NCBI RefSeq assembly: GCF_001746365.1
Contig: NZ_MJAJ01000020.1
Span: 62,001 to 126,000 of the forward strand
Length of the DNA: 64,000 bases
Direction: 5' to 3'
Source: Streptomyces sp. LUP30
GTDB lineage: Bacteria > Actinomycetota > Actinomycetes > Streptomycetales > Streptomycetaceae
Positions 54,264-62,312 of the stretch are shown here, in pieces (the stretch's first letter is position 1; every line of letters begins with the position of its first letter). The position numbers and the translations under genes are program-made. Under the pieces are notes generated by a model. The model was not told where the DNA came from and did no database searches. It saw only the letters and a program-made list of their open reading frames with translations.

Positions 54264-55092
54264 CAAGACGATGAGCGCCGACGAGGCCGTCTCCCGTCTG
54301 GAGAGCGGCATGACCGTCGGCATCGGCGGCTGGGGTTCGCGGCGCAAGCCGATGGCCCTGGTGCGGGCGCTGCTGCGCTCGCCGGTCACCGACCTCACGG
54401 TGGTCTCGTACGGCGGCCCGGACGTCGGCATGCTCGCGGCGGCCGGACGCATCCGCAGGCTGGTCGCCGCGTTCGCCACCCTCGACTCGATCCCCCTGGA
54501 ACCGCACTACCGGGCGGCCCGTGAGCGGGGGGCCTTCGAGCTGACGGAGGTCGACGAGGCGATGTTCCTGTGGGGGCTGCGCGCGGCCGCGCACCGGCTG
54601 CCGTTCCTGCCGGTGCGCGCGGGCCTCGGCTCGGACGTGATGCGGGTCAACCCCGGGCTGCGGACGGTGACGTCGCCGTACGAGGACGGGGAGACGTTCG
54701 TGGCGATGCCGGCCCTGCGGCTGGACGCGGCCCTGGTGCACGTCAACCGGGCCGACCGGCGGGGCAACGGACAGTACCTGGGCCCGGACCCGTACTTCGA
54801 CGACCTCTTCTGCGAGGCCGCGGACGCGGCGTACGTCAGTTGCGAACGGATCGTCGACACGGCCGAGTTGACGAAGGAGGCGCCGCCGCAGTCGCTGCTG
54901 ATCAAGCGGCACACGGTGACGGGCGTCGTCGAGGCGCCCCACGGAGCGCACTTCACGTCCTGCGCCCCCGACTACGGCCGGGACGAGGCGTTCCAGAAGC
55001 TCTATGCGACCACGCCGTGGCCGGAGTTCGCGGCCCGGTTCCTCGCCGGGGACGAACAGGCGTACCAGGCGGCGGCCGGGGAGGCGACATGA
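54256..55092 (+). CDS. ipdA: CoA-transferase-family alpha subunit, IpdA-like
   Basis: 278 residues from GTG 54256. The class I CoA-transferase subunit A fold shows LESGMTVGIGGWGSRRKPMALVRALLRS, YGGPDVGMLAAAGRI, FLPVRAGLGSDVMRVNPGLRTVTSPY and ALVHVNRADRRGNGQYLGPDP. IpdAB hydrolyses the last carbocyclic ring of the steroid C/D intermediate (COCHEA-CoA) rather than transferring CoA. It overlaps both neighbours (8 bp with echA20, 4 bp with ipdB), which fits a stoichiometric heteromer. Confidence 0.9.
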   Translation: MSDKTMSADEAVSRLESGMTVGIGGWGSRRKPMALVRALLRSPVTDLTVVSYGGPDVGMLAAAGRIRRLVAAFATLDSIPLEPHYRAARERGAFELTEVDEAMFLWGLRAAAHRLPFLPVRAGLGSDVMRVNPGLRTVTSPYEDGETFVAMPALRLDAALVHVNRADRRGNGQYLGPDPYFDDLFCEAADAAYVSCERIVDTAELTKEAPPQSLLIKRHTVTGVVEAPHGAHFTSCAPDYGRDEAFQKLYATTPWPEFAARFLAGDEQAYQAAAGEAT

Positions 55093-55808
55093 GCGCGGTG
55101 ACACGGGCGGAGTACTGCGTCGTCGCCTGCGCGGAGGCGTGGCGGGGGGCGGGCGAGATCCTGGCGAGCCCGATGGGCGTGATCCCCTCGGTCGGCGCGC
55201 GGCTCGCCCGGCGGACGTTCTCTCCGGAGCTGCTCCTGACCGACGGCGAGGCGCTGCTCGTCGACGCCGACGGCACGGTGGAGGGCTGGCTGCCCTACCG
55301 CTCGCATCTGGAGCTGGTCACCGGGGGGCGGCGGCACGTGATGATGGGCGCGAGCCAGATCGACCGGTACGGCAACCAGAACATCTCCTGCATCGGCGAC
55401 TGGGCGAAACCGGTGCGCCAGCTGCTCGGCGTGCGGGGCGCTCCGGTCAACACCCTGAACAATCCGACCAGTTACTGGGTGCCCAGGCATTCGCGGCGGG
55501 TGTTCGTGGAAAAGGTCGACATGGTGTGCGGGGTGGGCCACGACCGTGCAGGCGGCGCGCGCCACCACCGCATCCCGCGGGTCGTCTCCGACCTCGGCGT
55601 CTTCGACTTCGCGACCCCCGACCGCTCGATGCGGCTGGCGTCGCTGCATCCGGGGGTGGGCGTAGAGCAGGTTCGCGAGGCGACGGCCTTCGAGCTCGTG
55701 GTCCCGCCCGAGGTGCCGTACACGCGTGAGCCGACCGCTGCGGAACTGCGGTTGATCCGTGAGGTGATCGATCCGGACGGGGCTCGCGCGCGGGAGGTCG
55801 CCGGCTGA
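55089..55808 (+). CDS. ipdB: CoA-transferase-family beta subunit, IpdB-like
   Basis: 239 residues from ATG 55089. The subunit B fold contains SPMGVIPSVGARLARRTFSPELLLTDGEALLVD, VMMGASQIDRYGNQNISCIGDW and RVFVEKVDMVCGVGH. The SENG motif with the catalytic glutamate of genuine class I CoA-transferases is absent (the equivalent segment reads LLTDGEALL), as expected for a hydrolase-type IpdB. It forms a heterocomplex with IpdA. The stop codon overlaps the ipdC start (TGATG). Confidence 0.9.
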   Translation: MSAVTRAEYCVVACAEAWRGAGEILASPMGVIPSVGARLARRTFSPELLLTDGEALLVDADGTVEGWLPYRSHLELVTGGRRHVMMGASQIDRYGNQNISCIGDWAKPVRQLLGVRGAPVNTLNNPTSYWVPRHSRRVFVEKVDMVCGVGHDRAGGARHHRIPRVVSDLGVFDFATPDRSMRLASLHPGVGVEQVREATAFELVVPPEVPYTREPTAAELRLIREVIDPDGARAREVAG

Positions 55809-56866
55809 TGGAGACGGCACTGACCCGGCTGGTCGGGGTGCGCCACCCGATCGTGCAGACCGGGATGGGATGGGTGGCGGGTCCGCGCCTGGTGTCGGCG
55901 GCGGCGAACGCGGGGGCGCTGGGCGTCCTGGCGTCCGCCACGATGACCCTGGACCAGCTGCGGGCGGCGGTGCGGGAGGTGAGGGCGCGCACGGACGCGC
56001 CGTTCGGCGTCAATCTGCGGGCCGACGCGGCGGACGCGGGCGAGCGGGTGCGGATCGTCGTCGACGAGGGGGTGCGGGTGGCGTCCTTCGCGCTCGCGCC
56101 CTCCCGCGAGCTGATCGCCGAGCTCAAGGCGGCCGGCGTGGTCGTGATCCCCTCCGTCGGGGCCCGCCGGCACGCCGAGAAGGTCGCCGCGTGGGGCGCG
56201 GACGCGGTGATCGTGCAGGGCGGCGAGGGCGGGGGCCACACCGGCGAGGTGGCCACGACGGTGCTGTTGCCGCAGGTGGTGGACGCCGTGGACGTCCCGG
56301 TCGTGGCGGCGGGCGGGTTCTTCGACGGACGGGGGGTGGTGGCGGCGCTGGCGTACGGGGCGGCGGGCGTGGCCATGGGCACGCGGTTCCTGCTCACCTC
56401 GGACTCGCCGGTCCCGGACGCGGTGAAGGCCCGGTATCTGGCGGCGACGGTGCGGGACGTCACCGTCACCCGGGCGGTGGACGGTCTTCCGCACCGCATG
56501 CTGCGTTCGGAGCTGGTGGGCGCCCTGGAGGACGCGGGGCGGGCCAGGGCGCTGCTGCGGGCGGTGCGGCACGCGGCCGCCTTCCGCCGGCTGTCGGGTC
56601 TGACCTGGCGGCAGATGGCCCGCGACGGGCTGGCCCTGCGCCACGGCAAGGACCTCTCCTGGAGTCAGGTGCTGATGGCCGCGAACACGCCGATGCTGCT
56701 GCGGTCCGCGATGGTGGAGGGGCGCACGGATGCCGGGGTGATGGCCTCCGGGCAGGTCGCCGGGGTGATCGACGACCTGCCGTCGTGCGCGGAGCTGGTG
56801 GAGCGTCTGATGGGTGAGGCGGACGGGGTGCTGGCGGTCCTGGAGGGCTTCAGAGCCGTTCGATGA
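55808..56866 (+). CDS. ipdC: Nitronate monooxygenase-family flavoprotein, IpdC-like
   Basis: 352 residues from ATG 55808. A TIM-barrel FMN enzyme: VGVRHPIVQTGMGWVAGPRLVSAAANAGALG, VIVQGGEGGGHTGEV, VVAAGGFFDGRGVVAALAYGAAGVAMGTRFLLT are nitronate-monooxygenase/enoyl-reductase family markers. In the steroid pathway IpdC is a flavin-dependent oxidoreductase acting on a C/D-ring CoA intermediate. Last gene of the four-gene operon. Its final 17 bp overlap the convergent thiolase gene. Confidence 0.9.
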   Translation: METALTRLVGVRHPIVQTGMGWVAGPRLVSAAANAGALGVLASATMTLDQLRAAVREVRARTDAPFGVNLRADAADAGERVRIVVDEGVRVASFALAPSRELIAELKAAGVVVIPSVGARRHAEKVAAWGADAVIVQGGEGGGHTGEVATTVLLPQVVDAVDVPVVAAGGFFDGRGVVAALAYGAAGVAMGTRFLLTSDSPVPDAVKARYLAATVRDVTVTRAVDGLPHRMLRSELVGALEDAGRARALLRAVRHAAAFRRLSGLTWRQMARDGLALRHGKDLSWSQVLMAANTPMLLRSAMVEGRTDAGVMASGQVAGVIDDLPSCAELVERLMGEADGVLAVLEGFRAVR

Positions 56867-58007
56867 TCGTCACGTTGGCCTGGCCGCCGCCCTCGCACAT
56901 CGTCTGCAGGCCGTAGCGGCCGCCGGTGCGTTCCAGTTCGTGCAGGAGGGTCGTCATCAGCTTCGCGCCGGTCGCGCCGAGGGGGTGGCCCAGGGCGATC
57001 GCGCCGCCGTTGACGTTGACCCTGTCCGGGTCCGCGCCGGTCTCCTTCAGCCAGGCCAGGACGACGGGCGCGAAGGCCTCGTTGATCTCGACGAGGTCGA
57101 TGTCGTCGATCGTGAGGCCGGTCTTCTTCAGGGCGTGGGCGGTGGCCGGGATCGGCGCGGTGAGCATGCGGATGGGGTCCTCGCCGCGTACGGAGAGGTG
57201 GTGCACGCGGGCCCGGGGCCGCAGCCCGTGTACGCGGACGGCGTCCTCGGAGGCCAGCAGCAGGGCGGCCGCGCCGTCGGAGACCTGCGAGGAGCAGGCC
57301 GCGGTGACGGTACCGCCGTCGATGACGGGCTTGAGCGCGGCCATCTTCTCCAGGGAGGTGTCGCGGCGTGGGCCCTCGTCGGCGGCGACCTCCCCGAGGG
57401 CGACGCTCTCGCGCGCGAAGCGGCCCTCATCGAGGGCGCGGACGGCCCGCCGGTGCGAGCGCAGGGCGAACTCCTCCTGGTCCCGGCGGGTGATGCCCCA
57501 CTTGGCGGCGATCATCTCCGCGCCGGCGAACTGGTTGACGGGCCGGTTCCCGTAGCGGGCGCGCCAGCCCTCGCTGCCCGCGAAGGGGCCCTGGGTGAAG
57601 CCGAGCGGCTCGGCGGCCTGCCGGGTGGCGAACGCGATCGGGATCTGCGACATGTTCTGCACGCCGCCCGCGACGACCAGGTCCTGCGTCCCCGACAGCA
57701 CGCCCTGCGCGGCGAAGTGCACGGCCTGTTGCGAGGAGCCGCACTGGCGGTCCACGGTCACGCCCGGCACCTCCTCGGGCAGTCCCGCGGCCAGCCAGCA
57801 GGTCCGCGCGATGTCCCCGGCCTGCGGCCCGACGGTGTCCAGACAGCCGAAGACGACGTCCTCGACGGCCGCCGGGTCGACGCCCGCCCGTGAGACGAGT
57901 TCCTTGAGCACGTGCGCCCCGAGATCGGCCGGGTGCACCCCGGACAGACCTCCTGCGCGCCGCCCCACGGGCGTACGGACCGCTTCGACGATGTAGGCCT
58001 CGGCCAT
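56850..58007 (-). CDS. fadA6: Acetyl-CoA acyltransferase, FadA6-like thiolase
   Basis: 385 residues from ATG 58007. Thiolase catalytic residues: nucleophilic Cys in VDRQCGSSQQAVHFAAQG (about 92), His in GGAIALGHPLGATGAK, and the second Cys in MCEGGGQANVTIIERL near the C-terminus. It thiolytically cleaves beta-keto acyl-CoAs late in ring C/D degradation. The third gene of the minus-strand unit SDR-TetR-thiolase, after a 67-bp gap containing gttcaggtgctg repeats. Confidence 0.9.
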   Translation of the reverse strand: MAEAYIVEAVRTPVGRRAGGLSGVHPADLGAHVLKELVSRAGVDPAAVEDVVFGCLDTVGPQAGDIARTCWLAAGLPEEVPGVTVDRQCGSSQQAVHFAAQGVLSGTQDLVVAGGVQNMSQIPIAFATRQAAEPLGFTQGPFAGSEGWRARYGNRPVNQFAGAEMIAAKWGITRRDQEEFALRSHRRAVRALDEGRFARESVALGEVAADEGPRRDTSLEKMAALKPVIDGGTVTAACSSQVSDGAAALLLASEDAVRVHGLRPRARVHHLSVRGEDPIRMLTAPIPATAHALKKTGLTIDDIDLVEINEAFAPVVLAWLKETGADPDRVNVNGGAIALGHPLGATGAKLMTTLLHELERTGGRYGLQTMCEGGGQANVTIIERL

Positions 58008-58074
58008 GGCGACTCCCTCAGGGAAAGGGGCACTTGCTCGGACTGTTCACGGTCGGCTGTTCAGGTGCTGTTGT

Positions 58075-58707
58075 TCAGGTGCTGCTGTTCTTGTGCTGCC
58101 GGCGCAGGGCGATTCCGTCCAGCACCATCGACAGGTACTGCCGGGCGATCTCCTCCGGGCTGTGCTGTCCGCCCGGCCGGTACCAGGACGCGGCGACCCA
58201 GACGGTGTCGCGGACGAAGCGGTAGGTGAGCCGGACGTCGAGGTCGGCGCGGAAGGCCCCTTCCGCCACGCCGCGTTCCAGCGTGGACAGCCACGCCTTC
58301 TCGAACCTGCGCTGCGAGTCGGCGAGGAACGCGAACCGTTCCTGCGCGACGAGCTGGCGGCTCTCCTTCTGGTAGATGGCGACGGCGGCGCGGTGCCGGT
58401 CGATTTCCCGGAACGACTCGGTGACCAGCGCTTCGAGCGTCTCGCGAGGGCCGTCGCCGGCGGCCAGGACGGTGTCGTAGCCGTCCCACAGCTCGTCGAG
58501 GAAGGTGCGCAGGATCTCCTCGAGCATCGATTCCTTGGAGTCGAAGTGGTAGTAGAGGCTGCCCGCGAGCATGCCCGCGTGGTCGGCGATCTTGCGCACG
58601 GTGGTGGCGTTGTAACCCTGCTCGGCGAAGACCTCGGCGGCCGTGTTGAGCAGTTCGCCGCGGCGCGCGGGCGCGGCGGTCACCTGGGGCTTCTTCTTGG
58701 TCGGCAC
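58075..58707 (-). CDS. kstR2: TetR repressor, KstR2-like
   Basis: 210 residues from GTG 58707. N-terminal TetR helix-turn-helix (about 16-62): LLNTAAEVFAEQGYNATTVRKIADHAGMLAGSLYYHFDSKE, with a C-terminal ligand domain (KESRQLVAQERFAFLADSQRRFEKAWLSTLERG). KstR2 senses HIP-CoA and represses the C/D-ring genes in mycobacteria and rhodococci. Being encoded inside the cluster, with two palindromes matching the KstR2 pattern, supports the same role. Ligand assumption is by analogy. Confidence 0.87.
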   Translation of the reverse strand: MPTKKKPQVTAAPARRGELLNTAAEVFAEQGYNATTVRKIADHAGMLAGSLYYHFDSKESMLEEILRTFLDELWDGYDTVLAAGDGPRETLEALVTESFREIDRHRAAVAIYQKESRQLVAQERFAFLADSQRRFEKAWLSTLERGVAEGAFRADLDVRLTYRFVRDTVWVAASWYRPGGQHSPEEIARQYLSMVLDGIALRRQHKNSST

Positions 58708-58733
58708 GGGTCCATTGTGGGCTGCTCCGGTCG

Positions 58734-59522
58734 TCAGGCGTGCTGGCTGCTGACGGCGACGACCTCACCCGTCATGTAGGAGGAGTAGCCCGACGCCAGG
58801 AAGACGATCACGTTGGCCACCTCCCAGGGCTGGGCGTACCGCCCGAAGGCCTCGCGTTCGGTGAGCTCGGCCAGCAGTTCGGGCGTGGTGACCTTCACCA
58901 GGTGCGGGTGCATGGCCAGGCTCGGCGAGACGGCGTTGACCCGCACCCCGTAGGCGGCCGCCTCGACGGCCGCGCAGCGGGTCAGCGCCATCACGCCGGC
59001 CTTCGCGGCGGCGTAGTGCGCCTGTCCGGCCTGGGCGCGCCAGCCGACGACCGAGGCGTTGTTGACGATGACGCCGCCGCCGCTCGTCCGCATCCGCCGC
59101 AGGGCGGCCCGGGTGCACCGGAAGGTGCCGTTCAGCGTGACGTCCAGGACCTGCGTCCACTGTTCGTCGCTCATCTCGGCGAGCGGTGAGGTGCCGCCCA
59201 GTCCCGCGTTGTTGACGACGACGTCCAGCCGTCCGTGCGCCGCGACGGCGGCGTCGAACAGGGCGCGCACCTGGTGCTCGTCGGTGACGTCGCAGGGCTG
59301 TGCCGCCACCGCCGCCGGGCCGAACTCCTCGGCGAGTTCGGCCTCGTAGGCCTTGAGGCGGCGTGGGTGGGCGTCGCTGATGAGGACGCGCGCGCCCTCT
59401 TCGAGGAAGCGGCGCGCGGTTGCTCCGCCGATGCCCGCGCCGGCCGCCGCGGTGATCACCGCGGTGCGCCCGTCGAGCAGCGCGTGCCCGGGAACGTACG
59501 GCGGACCCTCGACGTTCGTCAT
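58734..59522 (-). CDS. SDR family oxidoreductase, Rv3559c/IpdF-like
   Basis: 262 residues from ATG 59522, the same length as I recall for Rv3559c. GAGIGGATARRFLEEGARV, NNAGLGGTSPL, Ser in NNASVVGW and AHYAAAKAGVMA (YxxxK); VSPSLAMHPHL and FGRYAQPWEVANVIVFLASG follow. IpdF-type enzymes oxidise a hydroxy group on the C/D-ring CoA ester. First gene of the minus-strand unit, divergent from the acyl-CoA dehydrogenase pair with operator 2 in between. Confidence 0.88.
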   Translation of the reverse strand: MTNVEGPPYVPGHALLDGRTAVITAAAGAGIGGATARRFLEEGARVLISDAHPRRLKAYEAELAEEFGPAAVAAQPCDVTDEHQVRALFDAAVAAHGRLDVVVNNAGLGGTSPLAEMSDEQWTQVLDVTLNGTFRCTRAALRRMRTSGGGVIVNNASVVGWRAQAGQAHYAAAKAGVMALTRCAAVEAAAYGVRVNAVSPSLAMHPHLVKVTTPELLAELTEREAFGRYAQPWEVANVIVFLASGYSSYMTGEVVAVSSQHA

Positions 59523-59538
59523 GACAGCACGCTAACCT

Positions 59539-59552
59539 ACCAAACACTTGTT
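59539..59552. promoter_or_regulatory. Putative KstR2-type operator 2
   Basis: ACCAAACACTTGTT matches operator 1 at 53467-53480 in 10 of 14 positions, with both CAAAC and TTG conserved, and follows the A-n-CAA-n(4)-TTG-n-T pattern. It sits between the divergent SDR-TetR-thiolase and acyl-CoA dehydrogenase units, only 17-31 bp from the two starts, a position suited to repression of both. Confidence 0.75.
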
Positions 59553-59582
59553 AGGGAAGAACGTCCGGGAAAGAGGGTGGCC

Positions 59583-60725
59583 GTGGACCTCGCACACTCC
59601 CCCGCCGACGAGGCGTTCCGCGCCGAGGCCCGGGCCTGGCTGCGGGCCCATGTGCCGGCGGAGCCGCTGCCCTCCCTGGAGACCGCCGAGGGCTTCGCCG
59701 CGCATCGCGCGTGGGAGGCGGAGCTGGCGGCGGGCGGCTGGTCGGCGGTGAACTGGCCGACGCGTTACGGCGGCCGGGACTGCGGGCTGACGCGCTGGCT
59801 GCTGTTCGAGGAGGAGTACTACGCGGCCGGCGCCCCGGGCCGGGTGAGCCAGAACGGTGTGAGCCTGCTCGCCCCCACCCTGTTCGACCACGGCACCGAG
59901 GAGCAGCGATCCCGTGTGCTGCCCGCGATGGCCGCCGGCGAGGTCGTGTGGGCGCAGGCCTGGTCGGAGCCGGAGGCCGGCTCCGACCTGGCGGCGCTGC
60001 GCTCCAGGGCGGTCCGCGCGGACGGCGGCTGGCGGCTGAGCGGCCAGAAGGCGTGGTCCTCGCGCGCGGCCTTCGCCGATCGCGCTTTCGGCCTGTTCCG
60101 CACCGATCCCGACGCCGGCGCGCCGCACCGGGGCCTCGGCTACTTCATGTTCGACCTGCGGGCCCCCGGCGTCACCGTCCGGCCCGTCGGCCGGCTGGAC
60201 GGGAAGCCGGCCTTCGCGGAGTTGTTCCTGGACGAGGTGTTCGTGCCCGACGAGGACGTGATCGGCTCGCCCGGCGAGGGCTGGCGGATCGCGATGTCGA
60301 CGGCGGCCAACGAGCGCGGGCTCACCCTGCGCTCCCCGGGCCGCTTCCTCGCCTCGGCCGAGCGCCTGCACGCCCTGTGGCAGGACCGGGGCAGTCCGCC
60401 CGGCGCCGCGAACCGGGTCGCCGACGCCCTGATCGGCGCTCGCGCGTACCAGTTGTTCACCTGCGCGGCCGCCTCCCGCTTCCTGGCCGGCGAGCGGCTC
60501 GGCCCGGAGTCGAGCCTGAACAAGGTCTTCTGGTCCGAGTACGACATAGCGCTGCACGAGACGGCGCTGGATCTGCTGGGCGAGGAAGGGGAGCGGGGCG
60601 ACACGGACTGGGCCGAGCGGTACGTCTTCTCCCTCGCCGGGCCGATCTACGCGGGCGCCAACGAGATCCAGCGCGACATCGTCGCCGAGCGGCTGCTCGG
60701 CCTGCCGAAGGGACGCCGTACATGA
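59583..60725 (+). CDS. Acyl-CoA dehydrogenase, large subunit (FadE30/FadE31-like)
   Basis: 380 residues from GTG 59583, with AGAGG at suitable spacing (a GTG 6 bp upstream is too close to that site). Domains: N-terminal helices (FRAEARAWLRAHVP), middle beta domain with WAQAWSEPEAGSDLAALRSRAVRADGGWRLSGQKAWSS (FAD/substrate loop), and C-terminal helices ending in GPIYAGANEIQRDIVAERLLGLP. It overlaps the next dehydrogenase gene by 4 bp, consistent with an alpha2beta2 steroid-type ACAD. Whether it is FadE30 or FadE31 cannot be decided by eye. Confidence 0.9.
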   Translation: MDLAHSPADEAFRAEARAWLRAHVPAEPLPSLETAEGFAAHRAWEAELAAGGWSAVNWPTRYGGRDCGLTRWLLFEEEYYAAGAPGRVSQNGVSLLAPTLFDHGTEEQRSRVLPAMAAGEVVWAQAWSEPEAGSDLAALRSRAVRADGGWRLSGQKAWSSRAAFADRAFGLFRTDPDAGAPHRGLGYFMFDLRAPGVTVRPVGRLDGKPAFAELFLDEVFVPDEDVIGSPGEGWRIAMSTAANERGLTLRSPGRFLASAERLHALWQDRGSPPGAANRVADALIGARAYQLFTCAAASRFLAGERLGPESSLNKVFWSEYDIALHETALDLLGEEGERGDTDWAERYVFSLAGPIYAGANEIQRDIVAERLLGLPKGRRT

Positions 60726-61726
60726 CCTCGTCGCAGGCGCCCGCGCCGATGCGGTTCCTGCTGGACGCCGAACAGCGGGCGTTCGCGCAGTCGTTGGACG
60801 CGATGCTGGGCGCTGCCGACACGGCGGCGGCGGTCCGCGACTGGAGCCGGGGGGACCGGGCGCGCGGGTGGGCGCTGTGGTCCCGGATCGCCGACGCGGG
60901 CGTCTTCGCCCTGGCGGTCCCCGAGAAGTACGAGGGGCTCGGGCCCCGGCCGGTGGAGCTGGCCGTGGCCTTCGTGGAGCTGGGGCGGCACGCGGTCCCG
61001 GGCCCGCTGGTGGAGACGGTCGCCGCGGCGGCCCTGCTGCTCGACCCGGGGCCCGCCGAGCGGTTCCTCGCGGCGCTGGCCTCGGGCCGGTCGGCGGCGA
61101 CGGTGGCCCGCGAGGGCTCCTACGCCCTGGACGGCGACGCGGTCACGCTCCGGCTGGCGCTGGGCGCCGACGGGCTGCGGCTGGCCCCCGGTCACGGTCC
61201 GGTGCGGGCGTCCCTGGACCCCGCCCGCCGACTGACCCGTCTGCTGCCGGGCGGCGAACTGCTCACCTCGGCTCCCGCGATGGACCGGGCGCTGCGGTGG
61301 GCCCGGCTCGCCACCGCCGCGCAGGCCCTCGGCGTCGGTCTGGCACTGCTGGAGCGGACGGTGGCCCATGTCGGCCGGCGCGTCCAGTTCGGGGCGCCCA
61401 TCGGCTCGTTCCAGGCGGTCAAGCACCGGCTGGCGGACGTGAAGATCGCCCTGGAGTTCGCCCGGCCCCTGGTGCTGGGGGCCGCCGTGACGATGACGGC
61501 GGCGGACGTCGCGGCGGCGAAGGCGAGCGCGGGCGAGGCGGCGTACGCGGGCGCGCGCGCCGCGCTCCAGCTGCACGGCGCGATCGGCTACACGGCGGAG
61601 CACGACCTGTCGCTCTGGCTCACCAAGGCCCGCGCCCTGCGCACGGCCTGGGGCACGCCGGACGAGTGCCGGGCGGAGGTACTGCGCGCCCACGGGCAGG
61701 TTCTCAGCCGGTCACCTTGGCGATGA
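60722..61726 (+). CDS. Acyl-CoA dehydrogenase, partner subunit (FadE32/33-like)
   Basis: 334 residues from ATG 60722. The sequence is shorter and more degenerate than the first dehydrogenase, as is usual for partner subunits of heteromeric steroid ACADs: LFALAVPEKYEGLG-like block (VFALAVPEKYEGLG), RRVQFGAPIGSFQAVKHRLADVKIALEFA and AALQLHGAIGYTAEHDLSLWLTKAR are the best conserved parts. Such pairs dehydrogenate side-chain or ring-derived CoA esters. The 3' end overlaps the convergent FBP gene by 23 bp. Confidence 0.88.
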   Translation: MTSSQAPAPMRFLLDAEQRAFAQSLDAMLGAADTAAAVRDWSRGDRARGWALWSRIADAGVFALAVPEKYEGLGPRPVELAVAFVELGRHAVPGPLVETVAAAALLLDPGPAERFLAALASGRSAATVAREGSYALDGDAVTLRLALGADGLRLAPGHGPVRASLDPARRLTRLLPGGELLTSAPAMDRALRWARLATAAQALGVGLALLERTVAHVGRRVQFGAPIGSFQAVKHRLADVKIALEFARPLVLGAAVTMTAADVAAAKASAGEAAYAGARAALQLHGAIGYTAEHDLSLWLTKARALRTAWGTPDECRAEVLRAHGQVLSRSPWR

Positions 61727-62195
61727 ACGCGGCGAGGTTGGCCACGGTGCGTGCGATCTTCTCCTCCAGCGTGATCGTCTCGTGCAGCCGGGCCCCGGCG
61801 CCCGCGTCCCGCTTGCCGCGCACGTACAGCGAGCAGGCGAGGTCGCTGCAGATGTAGGCCCCCACGGAGTTGCCCTGCTGGCCGGCCCTGCCCGCCTTGG
61901 GCGCGACCATCAGGCAGACGCCGCCGGAGTGGGTGGTCAGGCACATCGTGCACATGCTGCGCCGGGCCTGCCAGGAGCCGGAGGCGGTCGAGCGCAGCTG
62001 GAGGGCTCGGGGCCAGCCGTCCAGCTCCGCGACGAGGTAGGCCCGGTCGGGGGCCTGGGGGTCCCGCCAGCCCAGGTAGTCGAGGTCGTCCCAGGGCCGG
62101 TCGGCGAGGTCGCGCGGCACGGTCAGGCGCTTGGCCTCGCCCTTGGTGCAGTTCACGAAGGCGGCGCGGATCTCTTGTTCGGTCAGCGGCTTCAT
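61704..62195 (-). CDS. FBP domain protein (EF-G-binding-like, treble-clef zinc finger)
   Basis: 163 residues from ATG 62195. MKPLTEQEIRAAFVNCTKGEAKRLTVP and a C-terminal zinc-finger with MCTMCLTTHSGGVC and YICSDLACSLYVRG (four to five cysteines) define the FBP family, whose characterised relative FusB binds elongation factor G and rescues ribosomes from fusidic acid. Actinobacterial members have no proven role. The ATG is followed upstream by the 25-bp inverted repeat at 62209-62233, so the TetR gene next door probably controls it. Confidence 0.88.
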   Translation of the reverse strand: MKPLTEQEIRAAFVNCTKGEAKRLTVPRDLADRPWDDLDYLGWRDPQAPDRAYLVAELDGWPRALQLRSTASGSWQARRSMCTMCLTTHSGGVCLMVAPKAGRAGQQGNSVGAYICSDLACSLYVRGKRDAGAGARLHETITLEEKIARTVANLAAFIAKVTG

Positions 62196-62208
62196 AATTG
62201 GCAGGCTA

Positions 62209-62233
62209 ATTTGCCTAAAGGTTTTAGGCAAAT
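62209..62233. promoter_or_regulatory. Perfect inverted repeat, likely TetR operator
   Basis: ATTTGCCTAAA and TTTAGGCAAAT are exact 11-bp arms around GGT. The repeat lies 14 bp from the FBP start and 80 bp from the divergent TetR gene, in the most AT-rich stretch of this part of the window. The geometry fits a TetR dimer site and dual control. Confidence 0.8.
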
Positions 62234-62312
62234 GGTTAAGATTTTACGGGTAGCGCATAATGGCCGTCGTCAGACAGGTCGCCGCGGCGGCGGATCCGGG
62301 CGGGAGACGATC

